Source of the DNA: an uncultured Arachnia sp.
GTDB taxonomy: Bacteria > Actinomycetota > Actinomycetes > Propionibacteriales > Propionibacteriaceae
NCBI GenBank assembly: GCA_947493705.1
Contig: CANLSH010000014.1
Location: 1 to 64,000 of the forward strand
Direction: 5' to 3'
DNA length: 64,000 nucleotides
In this document: piece by piece, positions 35,138 through 42,218 of the stretch
Layout of the letters: every line of letters starts with the position of its first letter
Position numbering within the stretch: position 1 is the stretch's first letter
Made by a program: the position numbers and the translations under genes
The notes under the pieces: model-generated
The model's input: only the letters and a program-made list of their open reading frames with translations
The model's database searches: none
What the model was told of the DNA's origin: nothing

Positions 35138-35167
35138 TTGACAGGATTGCGGTTGCCTCACTAGTGT
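35138..35167 (+). promoter_or_regulatory. Promoter of the ABC-exporter leader RNA
   Basis: TTGACA at 35138-35143 and TAGTGT at 35162-35167 are 18 bases apart, a good vegetative promoter. It would start a leader RNA of about 175 nt before the first ABC gene. Confidence 0.65.
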
Positions 35168-35184
35168 GTCTCTGTCGTCGACCC

Positions 35185-35312
35185 GAAGGAGGTGCATGAA
35201 GATGTTGATCAACTCTCATGCTCCCGGGCGAACACGCGCTTACGCCGGTTGACCTGATCCCGGCGCGACCCTGCTTCTGACGCCTTGTGCGTCCCACCTC
35301 CTTCATTCTTTT
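35185..35312 (+). promoter_or_regulatory. Putative ribosome-controlled attenuator before the ABC exporter
   Basis: The leader has a perfect ribosome site GAAGGAGGTG (35185-35194) for a 16-18-codon peptide. A perfect complement, CACCTCCTTC, lies at 35295-35304 and is followed by ATTCTTTT. Hairpins are possible between them: CGCCGG/CCGGCG around the peptide stop and GACGC-CTTGT-GCGTC at 35279-35293. Pairing of the two outer blocks would hide the leader ribosome site or form a terminator-like stem; ribosomes on the leader would prevent it. This layout matches antibiotic-sensing attenuators; the ligand is not known. Confidence 0.6.
35202..35252 (+). CDS. Leader peptide (uORF) of the ABC exporter
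   Basis: A 16-codon ORF, MLINSHAPGRTRAYAG, from ATG 35202 (nine bases after GGAGG); an in-frame ATG at 35196 would add two residues. It ends in TGA about 95 bases before the first ABC gene. The strong ribosome site on so short an ORF, and an exact downstream anti-ribosome-site sequence, support a regulatory leader peptide rather than a chance ORF. The Arg-Thr-Arg-Ala-Tyr-Ala stretch near the end is a candidate stalling segment. Confidence 0.6.
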   Translation: MLINSHAPGRTRAYAG

Positions 35313-35347
35313 CGCATCGTTCGACGTCTCCGTCAGGACCCCCTCAC

Positions 35348-37204
35348 ATGCATATTGAAGCCCGCGGGCGCCACGATTTTCCGCCGGAGATCCCGCCCGG
35401 CTCCCGCCCCGACGTCCGCTCCCCCAGTCGATTCCTCTTCTGGCTGATGCGCTCCTACGGCTGGGTTGTTCCGGTCATGACTCTGGCGGCCTCGTCGTGG
35501 ATGATCCCTGCGGCCCTGACCCCGTGGCTACTGGGGCGGGCCATTGACGCGGGCGTTTCTCGCGGAGACACGTCAGCCTCCTACGGCTGGGCCGGCTTGT
35601 TGCTGCTCATCATCGCCGTCGGCGTTCTCGGCGGGATCCTCTTCCACACCTTCGCCGTCCGAATGTGGCTGCTTGGCATCTACGGCATCCAGCGCCGCGT
35701 CTCACGCCAGGCCGTCCATCTGGGGCATGTCCTCAACCGCCGCGTCCCCACAGGTGAGGTGCTCAGCGTTTCATCATCGGACACTGACCAGTTCGGCGCC
35801 ACCATCGACTCCTTCGGCAGCGTCATAGCAGCGGCTGTCAGCTTCGTGGTGGCATCGATCCTGATGGTGACCACATCCCCGACTCTGGGAGCGGTGGTCC
35901 TGATCGCCACCCCACTCCTGCTCATGGCTTCGGCGCCGGTGTTGCGTCCACTGACCCATGCGCAAGCCGCTGAACGATCGGAAAGCTCTTCGCTCACCTC
36001 GTTGGCCAGCGACATCGTCACGGGATTGCGGATCCTGCGCGGCGTCGGCGGTGAGCGGACATTCACGCGCAACTACGAGCGACAATCGCAGAAGGTTCGC
36101 GCGCTCGGGGTACGGGTCGGCACTTGGCAGGCCGTCGTCGAAGCCGTCAGCATCCTGCTCTCCGGTCTCCTGCTCGTGGCACTGGTGTACCTCGGTTCAC
36201 AGCGCCTCCTCGATGGAACACTGCAGGTGGGTGAACTCATCAGCTTCTTCGGGTACGCAGTGTTTCTCACCTCACCGATGCAGACGTTCTTCGACTTCGC
36301 ACAGCGCTGGGTGCAGGGGCTGGTCGCGGCCCAGAAAACGCTGTCTTTCCTGAAACAGGATGTGCCCTGGACGACGGAAGGTCAGGCGCTCGGCCATGCC
36401 CCGGTACTGCTGGATGAGCGCTCCGGCGTGAGAGTGCAGCCGGGACGCATGCTGGGAATCGTGAGCGCCGACCCGGATACCTCTGCCGCACTCGCCGACC
36501 GGTTGGGGCGTTACCTGCCGCGAGATGAGCCAGAAACCATGGATGACGAAAACCTCACTGGTCGTGCACGAAGGATCGCCCGCCGGGAGCGAATCGCCGC
36601 TCGCGAGCGCCGTGCCTTGCATGACGCCGAAATGGCCAACCGCCCGTGGGGGGTGAGCGCCGATGGCGTGGACTACTCAGAGGTGGATATGACTGATCTG
36701 CGGCACAGGGTTGTCGTGTCCCACACGGAAGCGCTCCTGTTCTCCGGCACACTGCAGACGGCTGTGGATCCATGGGGTACCCACACCCTTCAAGAAGCGG
36801 AAACAGCGCTGATCGTCGCCTCCTCCGAGGATGTCTACCATTCACTGAGCGGCGGATGGCAGGGACGGATCGATGAGAAGGGTCGAGGTCTCTCCGGAGG
36901 CCAACGACAACGTGTCCTGCTGGCACGCGTGCTGCTTCTGGATCCCGACATCCTCATCCTCGTGGAACCCACCTCAGCCGTCGATGCCCACACGGAAGCC
37001 CGGATTGCGCAACGCCTCGCAGAGCACAGGCGCGGCCGCACCACGGTTGTCATCTCGACCTCCCCACTGCTGCTGCGACGCTGCGACGACATCTCGGTCC
37101 TTGTAGACGGGTGTGAGGTAGCGCATGGCAGTCATGACGAGTTGGCCAACCAACATGAGTACCGCCAGGTCATCGCGCGCGGCATGGGAGAGATCAATGA
37201 GTGA
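35348..37204 (+). CDS. ABC exporter half-transporter with a degenerate nucleotide-binding domain
   Basis: 618 residues: six-helix transmembrane domain (~25-310) and nucleotide-binding domain. The Walker A segment at ~363-385 has no GxxGxGKS/T (it reads GIVSADPDTSAA), the Q-loop Gln is missing (VVSHTEALLF), Walker B has Val instead of Asp before the catalytic Glu (ILILVEPTSAVD), and the switch His is replaced (VISTSPLL). The signature LSGGQRQR is intact. A charged, Arg-rich insert of ~45 residues follows the degenerate Walker A. It pairs with the next gene, whose start overlaps its stop by eight bases, as a heterodimeric exporter. Confidence 0.9.
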   Translation: MHIEARGRHDFPPEIPPGSRPDVRSPSRFLFWLMRSYGWVVPVMTLAASSWMIPAALTPWLLGRAIDAGVSRGDTSASYGWAGLLLLIIAVGVLGGILFHTFAVRMWLLGIYGIQRRVSRQAVHLGHVLNRRVPTGEVLSVSSSDTDQFGATIDSFGSVIAAAVSFVVASILMVTTSPTLGAVVLIATPLLLMASAPVLRPLTHAQAAERSESSSLTSLASDIVTGLRILRGVGGERTFTRNYERQSQKVRALGVRVGTWQAVVEAVSILLSGLLLVALVYLGSQRLLDGTLQVGELISFFGYAVFLTSPMQTFFDFAQRWVQGLVAAQKTLSFLKQDVPWTTEGQALGHAPVLLDERSGVRVQPGRMLGIVSADPDTSAALADRLGRYLPRDEPETMDDENLTGRARRIARRERIAARERRALHDAEMANRPWGVSADGVDYSEVDMTDLRHRVVVSHTEALLFSGTLQTAVDPWGTHTLQEAETALIVASSEDVYHSLSGGWQGRIDEKGRGLSGGQRQRVLLARVLLLDPDILILVEPTSAVDAHTEARIAQRLAEHRRGRTTVVISTSPLLLRRCDDISVLVDGCEVAHGSHDELANQHEYRQVIARGMGEINE

Positions 37205-39125
37205 GCACATGCTGTCGGCCACCTCGACCACCACGTGGCGCGAAGGTCCGGCATCGCCTCGCCTGCCGGAGGGCTACGACGTGCCGCGCCGAGCCGGGCC
37301 GCGTCGGCGGATCGCTGCATTTGGCTCCCGTCACACTCTGCGGAGTGGGACAGCGCGCGCCGCCTACGCGGAGGCGCGCGATCCACAGAGTGGATTCCCA
37401 GTGGCAAATTCCTCGCAAGCACTGGGCTTTCTGGGCGATCTGATGCAGGGACGCCGAGCAATTCTGGTGTGGGCGATCGTGCTCAATGTGGCAGCGGCAG
37501 TCGCAGGACTGGCCGCCCCTTTCCTCCTGGGACGCCTGATCGATCAAGTGTCCGACAACCTGCTGAAGCGCACTGCGCTCACAAGCACGGTGGGCGTCAT
37601 CGCCGGGGTGGTGGTGGCGCAGGCGCTGCTCACCTTCGCCGCCCGGCGCGCGTCTGCAGTCCTCGGATACGACGTGCTGGCTGCCGCACGGGAGGAGGTG
37701 GTGCGCATTGTGCTGCGGCTACCGCTCAGTCATGTCGAGTCCTCGGGCTCCGGTGATCTGCTGACCCGTATCACCACCGATGTGAGACAGATGGCCAATG
37801 CGGCGCGCTGGGCTTTGCCCAACCTCATCGTGTCCGTGGTGCTCATCGGTGCGACCCTCGTGGCGATGCTGGTCAACTCGTGGGTGTTGACGCTCCCGAT
37901 GCTGGGCACGGCGCTGATCATGGTGCTGGGTGGGCGCTTCTACCTGACCCGTGCGACGGCGGGTTACGTCACAGAGTCCCAGACCTATTCGGTCATCAAC
38001 TCCACCACGACGGAGACGGTCGAAGGCAGCCGCACTGTCGAGGCACTGGGACTCGGTGAGCTGCGGATCGCGCAGATCGATGAGGACACGGAGGTCTCTG
38101 CTCAGGCCGAGCGCTACACGATGACGCTGCGCAACATCTTGTTCGCCATGGTCGATGCCTCATTCCAGCTCCCCATGGTTGGGGTGGTCCTCCTCGGGGT
38201 CTGGGGCCACGCGCAAGGGTGGGCGAGCATCGGAGAGATCACCACTGCGGCGCTCTATGTCTCCCAACTCCAGGGACCGCTGGACCGGGTGATACAGGTC
38301 CTGGATGAACTGCAGCTGGGGATCGTCGCCACTGCGCGCCTCATCGGGGTCGCCCAACTCGACGACGACCGCACCCCCGGTGACGCCGTGCCCTCAAGCG
38401 TCAAACTCACCGGAAGAGACCTGCGGTTCGGGTACCGCGATGGTGTGGACGTCCTCAACGGCATTGACGTCGACCTCCAGCCGGGAGAACGCTTTGCCAT
38501 CGTGGGCCCCTCCGGCTCCGGCAAATCGACGCTGGGCCGTCTCGTCGCCGGGATCAATCGTCCGCGCACGGGTGAGGTGACCGTCGGCGGCGTCGACGTC
38601 ATGGGCCTTCCCTTGGACCGGCTCCGCACGGAGGTGGCGCTCGTGACGCAGGAGCACCACGTGTTCGTCGGGACTGTACGTGACAACGTGGTGCTGGCCC
38701 GGGAAACGACGACCTCTGATGAGGAGGTCAAACGGGCACTGCAAGCCGTCGATGCCTGGCGGTGGGTGTCACAACTGCCTGACCGTCTGGGCGCTGAACT
38801 GGGTCACGGCAGAGCCGCGCTCACAGCAGCCCAGACACAGCAGATTGCACTGGCAAGGCTCATCATCGCCAACCCCCACACCCTCGTGCTGGATGAGGCA
38901 ACGTCACTGATTGACCCGTCCTCCGCACGGCACCTGGAAAGCTCGCTCGCGGCGGTGTTGGAAGGCCGGGCCGTCGTTGCCATCGCCCACCGGCTCCACA
39001 CCGCGCACGACGCTGACCGGATCGCGGTGGTTGAGGCAGGGAGGATCGTCGAGATGGGGTCACACCACGAACTCCTCGAACTCGACGGACAGTACGCCCA
39101 CCTGTGGCGTACCTGGCGCGAATAG
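37197..39125 (+). CDS. ABC exporter half-transporter with a canonical ATP site
   Basis: 642 residues: a long N-terminal tail (~80 residues), six-helix transmembrane domain and nucleotide-binding domain. Walker A is GPSGSGKST (~residue 436-444), Q-loop LVTQEHHVF, Walker B LVLDEATSLID and switch IAHRLH are all canonical, but the signature reads ALTAAQTQQ instead of LSGGQ. With the preceding subunit this gives one complete ATP site (this Walker A with the partner's LSGGQ) and one dead site. Heterodimeric exporters of this type usually carry drugs, lipids or peptides. Expression is probably set by the attenuator upstream of the first subunit. Confidence 0.92.
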   Translation: MSEHMLSATSTTTWREGPASPRLPEGYDVPRRAGPRRRIAAFGSRHTLRSGTARAAYAEARDPQSGFPVANSSQALGFLGDLMQGRRAILVWAIVLNVAAAVAGLAAPFLLGRLIDQVSDNLLKRTALTSTVGVIAGVVVAQALLTFAARRASAVLGYDVLAAAREEVVRIVLRLPLSHVESSGSGDLLTRITTDVRQMANAARWALPNLIVSVVLIGATLVAMLVNSWVLTLPMLGTALIMVLGGRFYLTRATAGYVTESQTYSVINSTTTETVEGSRTVEALGLGELRIAQIDEDTEVSAQAERYTMTLRNILFAMVDASFQLPMVGVVLLGVWGHAQGWASIGEITTAALYVSQLQGPLDRVIQVLDELQLGIVATARLIGVAQLDDDRTPGDAVPSSVKLTGRDLRFGYRDGVDVLNGIDVDLQPGERFAIVGPSGSGKSTLGRLVAGINRPRTGEVTVGGVDVMGLPLDRLRTEVALVTQEHHVFVGTVRDNVVLARETTTSDEEVKRALQAVDAWRWVSQLPDRLGAELGHGRAALTAAQTQQIALARLIIANPHTLVLDEATSLIDPSSARHLESSLAAVLEGRAVVAIAHRLHTAHDADRIAVVEAGRIVEMGSHHELLELDGQYAHLWRTWRE

Positions 39126-39146
39126 CGAGGAGTGTCTTCCGCTCTG

Positions 39147-39614
39147 TCAGTCGCGGGTGATGGGCAGGCGCATGGTCGGATCGTTGCGAAGCCGCCACCC
39201 CATCGATTCATACAGCGCAAGCCCATCCCTGCTGGCAGACAAATCGACGACCTCCGCCGGAGTCTCAGTCCGGAACCACTCCAGTAAAGCCGTCACACAG
39301 GCCCGGGCGTGGCCGCGGCGCCGGTGGCCGTCAAGGGTGAAGACGTTGGAGATGTGTCCCCGTGCAGGGGTGATGCTGGAGGGCGAGGGCGGGGCGGTGT
39401 GCAGGTATCCGAGCGCACAGGCAACCAGGCTCCCCTGGACCTCGACAACGTAGACGCAGGCGTCAGTGTCCAGACGCTCACCCAGCCAGGCGGCGACCGA
39501 GTCCCGCCAGGCCCCTTCCGAGACGTGTCCATTTCCCATCTCGGCGAACAGCAGTGCCTGAAGTTCAACCAGATCAGAAATGTCATCAGCGGTAGCGCGT
39601 CGCAACATGTTCAA
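39147..39614 (-). CDS. GNAT N-acetyltransferase
   Basis: 155 residues with MLRRATADDISDLVELQALL at the start, HISNVFTLDGHRRRGHARACV as the acetyl-CoA binding element and SRDGLALYESMGWR at the end, all standard GNAT landmarks. Substrate unknown. Two in-frame ATGs (39614 and 39608) are possible. Its end faces the end of the ABC operon. Confidence 0.85.
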   Translation of the reverse strand: MNMLRRATADDISDLVELQALLFAEMGNGHVSEGAWRDSVAAWLGERLDTDACVYVVEVQGSLVACALGYLHTAPPSPSSITPARGHISNVFTLDGHRRRGHARACVTALLEWFRTETPAEVVDLSASRDGLALYESMGWRLRNDPTMRLPITRD

Positions 39615-39677
39615 CAGTGTTGCGCACCATGCTTCAAACAGCCACCCGCGGGTGTGCGGAGACCGGGCGGTGGAAGT

Positions 39678-40094
39678 TCACACGAGACCCAGTCTGGGCG
39701 CCTCCATCGCCGGACAGGTGTCCATGACGACGTCCAGGCCCGCTTCCCGCGCGCGCTGAGCAGCGGCTTCGTCAATCACGCCCAACTGCAACCAGACAGC
39801 CTCCGCACCGACGGCGATCGCCTGATCCACCACATCTCCGGCGAGTTCTGAGCGGACGAAGATGTCGACGACGTCGATCGGCACCTTCACGTCGGCGAGA
39901 GAGGCATGGCCGGGAGCACCGTGCACGGATTCAGCCTTCGGATGTACCGCGACGATCTCCATGCCGAGGTCCTTCACATACTTCGCTATGCCGTAGGCGG
40001 TGCGTTTCGGATTCTGGGACAGACCCACTACGGCCCAGAGGCCCGGTGTGGTCAGGAGGCGGCGGATGACGTCCGGATCGTTGGTGTGACTCAT
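39678..40094 (-). CDS. CoA-binding protein (YccU type)
   Basis: 138 residues, CoA_binding_2 domain with Rossmann fold: LWAVVGLSQNPKRTAYGIAK, GMEIVAVHPKAESVHGAPGH, VDIFVRSELAGDVV and WLQLGVIDEAAAQRAREAGL. Proteins of this family bind CoA, but their cellular job is unclear. The start MSHTND was chosen over ATG four codons upstream on homology grounds. It lies 63 bp upstream of the GNAT gene on the same strand. Confidence 0.88.
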   Translation of the reverse strand: MSHTNDPDVIRRLLTTPGLWAVVGLSQNPKRTAYGIAKYVKDLGMEIVAVHPKAESVHGAPGHASLADVKVPIDVVDIFVRSELAGDVVDQAIAVGAEAVWLQLGVIDEAAAQRAREAGLDVVMDTCPAMEAPRLGLV

Positions 40095-40339
40095 GAAGCA
40101 ATGCAAGCACGGATCGCTCGCACATGGTTTTCTTCTGCCAACTATCGACTCAATCTGAAGCTCGTGAGACGGGGCCGCCCGGTCACCGTTTCAAAGGAGA
40201 AGGCTGAGGCATCACCGCCGCCACCCTCCTCACCACCCTCACCACCGGTGGTGGTTCCATACATGAGCACCATCGACATCAAGGTTGCTGCGTTCGTTTT
40301 CCAGGCCGGGAGAGCCTCTGGTGGGCGTATGCTGCACCC
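40095..40339. other. Intergenic region upstream of the CoA-binding gene
   Basis: No supported gene in about 245 bp. A perfect palindrome ACCACCGGTGGT lies at 40241-40252 inside a Pro-codon-like CCACC-rich stretch. Open frames here overlap on both strands and look like compositional shadows. Confidence 0.4.
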
Positions 40340-40486
40340 ATGAGCGAACACACTCCCAACGAAGACCGCCCCAGCACCGGTGGCGAGGAACTGAAGAACG
40401 ATGACCAGGGCGCCGGCATTGGTCTCGACGACGAAGCCAACACCTTCGAACCTGAAGAGGAGCCGGACGCCACCAAACCCGAGTGA
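40340..40486 (+). CDS. 48-residue acidic protein
   Basis: A short ORF beginning MSEHTPNEDRPSTGGEELK and ending EPEEEPDATKPE. The product is strongly acidic and probably disordered, with codon use like neighbouring genes. No good ribosome site precedes the ATG, so translation could be leaderless or the ORF spurious. It resembles the two short acidic ORFs near 12.5-13 kb in composition only. Confidence 0.4.
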   Translation: MSEHTPNEDRPSTGGEELKNDDQGAGIGLDDEANTFEPEEEPDATKPE

Positions 40487-40580
40487 TGTGAGCGCCGTAC
40501 TGCGCGTAGCCGATGCACGTCGGCTCCCAGGCGCCACACAGCTCGCCGCAACTCGGTTTCCACCAGCCGGTATTGCACCC
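40484..40580 (-). pseudogene. vapC (PIN toxin) fragment
   Basis: On the minus strand the translation starts QYRLVETELRRAVWRL, which matches the VapC at 29766-30158 (CRLVETELRRAVQRL). At the DNA level about 34 bases are alike with one mismatch (40542-40575 versus 30015-30048 region). Neither the start nor the rest of a PIN domain is present, so it is a relic. It lies between the acidic ORF and the tRNA cluster, a usual place for mobile-gene debris. Confidence 0.7.
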
Positions 40581-40619
40581 GTGACGTGACCACGCAGAAG
40601 TAATTTCCCCACAACAAAA

Positions 40620-40639
40620 GCCCCCGGCAAACCGGGGGC
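40620..40639. terminator. Bidirectional terminator after the tRNA cluster
   Basis: GCCCCCGG-CAAA-CCGGGGGC with AAAA before and TTTT after, so it works as an intrinsic terminator in both directions. On the minus strand it follows tRNA-Val by seven bases. Confidence 0.9.
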
Positions 40640-40646
40640 TTTTCTG

Positions 40647-40718
40647 TGGGCGATACTGGGTTTGAACCAGTGACCTCTTCCGTGTCAGGGAAGCGCGCTA
40701 CCACTGCGCCAATCGCCC
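40647..40718 (-). tRNA. tRNA-Val (GAC)
   Basis: Folds as a standard cloverleaf: acceptor GGGCGAT/ATCGCCC, anticodon loop CTGACAC giving GAC, T-loop TTCAAAC, discriminator A. CCA is not encoded. It is nearly identical to the plus-strand tRNA-Val at 41149-41220 outside the anticodon arm. Confidence 0.95.
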
Positions 40719-40719
40719 G

Positions 40720-40790
40720 AGGTGGAGACGGGATTTGAACCCGTGTACACGGATTTGCAGTCCGTTGCCTCGCCTCTCGGCCACTCCACC
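40720..40790 (-). tRNA. tRNA-Cys (GCA)
   Basis: Acceptor GGTGGAG/CTCCACC, anticodon loop CTGCAAA giving GCA, T-loop TTCAAAT, discriminator T as expected for Cys. One base separates it from tRNA-Val, so the three minus-strand tRNAs are a single transcript. Confidence 0.95.
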
Positions 40791-40834
40791 GCGTAGATCA
40801 TTCTCCCCGCGTGGAAATGGGAGAGAGTTCTCCG

Positions 40835-40907
40835 AGCGGACGACGAGATTCGAACTCGCGACCCTCACCTTGGCAAGGTGATGCGCTACCAGCTGCGCCA
40901 CGTCCGC
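40835..40907 (-). tRNA. tRNA-Gly (GCC)
   Basis: Acceptor GCGGACG/CGTCCGC, anticodon loop TTGCCAA giving GCC, T-arm GCGAG-TTCGAAT-CTCGT. First gene of the minus-strand tRNA operon. Confidence 0.95.
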
Positions 40908-41148
40908 ACTGCGACTGTCACGCACCCTAAGGCTTCGATCTCGACGCGCTCAGAACTTTAGCGCAGGGGGTGGGTGGATGCAAAACCCCTCGTGAGCTCC
41001 AAAACTTCATCTCACGTAGCGCCCACTGCTCAACTTCTGCGGCATCTTCTGCGGCATCTGGCTCCGGGATCAGGTGTGAGAGTTCTGGTGCTCTGCGACC
41101 CGTCGGTTGGTACTGGGCTCCGGGTTGCGCTAAAGTTCGATTTCGCAC

Positions 41149-41220
41149 GGGCGATTGGCGCAGTGGTAGCGCGCTTCGTTCACACCGAAGAGGTCACTGG
41201 TTCGAACCCAGTATCGCCCA
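41149..41220 (+). tRNA. tRNA-Val (CAC)
   Basis: Acceptor GGGCGAT/ATCGCCC, anticodon loop TTCACAC giving CAC, T-loop TTCGAAC, discriminator A. It differs from tRNA-Val(GAC) only in the anticodon arm and one T-loop base, so the two arose by duplication and now lie in inverted orientation 430 bp apart. Confidence 0.95.
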
Positions 41221-41427
41221 CTCCCGCGCCTCACCGGGCAGCGCTGTCCAGCAGTGGATGTCTCGGCGCCGCCCGCAACTCGTGATCGATTCCCTGACTC
41301 CGGTCCCTCTGACCGGGTGTTGCGAGAAGCCAGAAGTGAGCCACCTTGCGTCGAGGCCGCAAACCTTCCACAATGTGGACGAAACATAGTGAATATTCAG
41401 GGTGACCGCCACAGGAAGTGAGATGAC

Positions 41428-42213
41428 ATGACTGCGCCAGCGATCGTGCTCATCGCCTCCGGAGACGATGATCCAGCCGTTGCAACAGCCCTGGCTTCTC
41501 TGAGTTCCAAACTCTCCACGCTGCGCCCAGACCTCCTCGTGACATTCGGTTTCGTCTCGGACGTCACACCAGGCGTGGCACAGTGCGTGCAACAGTTGGC
41601 GTCCACCGGCTCCACCGAGATCGTCATCGTGCCTCTGGACCTGGTCTCTGCCATGGACCACTCCCCCATCATCACAAAAGCGGCCCAGGCCATCGAGAAG
41701 TCGAAGCATGGCGTAAAGGTGGTCATCGCTCGCCCCATCGGCCCCGCCTCAGAACTGCTGAACGTCATGGATGCGCGCATGCGCGACGCCCTGTCCAAGA
41801 CCAATGCCGTGGAGGTGGATGCGCTCGTTCTCGGGGCTCCGGAGGGGGGCGACGTGCGTGGCACATCGCTACTTGCCCGCCGTGCCCGCCAGTGGGCTGC
41901 CCACCACAAGTTGCCAGTCCAACTCGCAGTGTGTGACAGCACCGGGCGTGCAACCGCCCAAGCCATCGCTGCCCTACGCACTCAGGGACGCCGCCACATT
42001 GCCGTCGGTTCACTGTTCCTGACCAGAGGACCGCTGTTTCGGGCTCACGAGCAGGCGGCTGTGCGAGCGGGCGCCATGACCGTCACCGACCCCATCGAGG
42101 ACCACGACCGCCTGGTGGAGCTCATCATCGCCCGCTACGCGTTCGCAGCCATGGAATTGCTCGATGCCGGCGCTCCCCAGCGTGACGACACCCCCGTGAC
42201 CGACGCCGACTGA
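41428..42213 (+). CDS. CbiX/SirB-type sirohydrochlorin chelatase-like protein, metal-site residues altered
   Basis: 261 residues made of two chelatase-like half-domains. Each begins with the beta-strand and loop of the CbiX fold: IVLIASGDDDP and ALVLGAPEGGDV. In CbiX/SirB this loop is normally AHGSRDP with the catalytic His; here Ser replaces His and the second loop has none. H residues remain in AMDHSPIIT and FRAHEQAA. It may be a degenerate relative or a chelatase with shifted ligands. GGAAGTGAG precedes the ATG. No cobalamin, siroheme or sulphite-reductase gene is adjacent. Confidence 0.7.
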   Translation: MTAPAIVLIASGDDDPAVATALASLSSKLSTLRPDLLVTFGFVSDVTPGVAQCVQQLASTGSTEIVIVPLDLVSAMDHSPIITKAAQAIEKSKHGVKVVIARPIGPASELLNVMDARMRDALSKTNAVEVDALVLGAPEGGDVRGTSLLARRARQWAAHHKLPVQLAVCDSTGRATAQAIAALRTQGRRHIAVGSLFLTRGPLFRAHEQAAVRAGAMTVTDPIEDHDRLVELIIARYAFAAMELLDAGAPQRDDTPVTDAD

Positions 42214-42218
42214 TGGTC

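Noticed and set aside
40142-40630. Long minus-strand ORF across the acidic ORF and vapC relic
   Set aside because: It overlaps the acidic ORF and the vapC fragment in a different frame, has no ribosome site, and has only low-complexity Gly-rich sequence; treated as a shadow.
40620-40907. Attachment-site repeat at the tRNA cluster
   Set aside because: I looked for a direct repeat of a tRNA 3' end in the accessory zone and found only the second, complete tRNA-Val.
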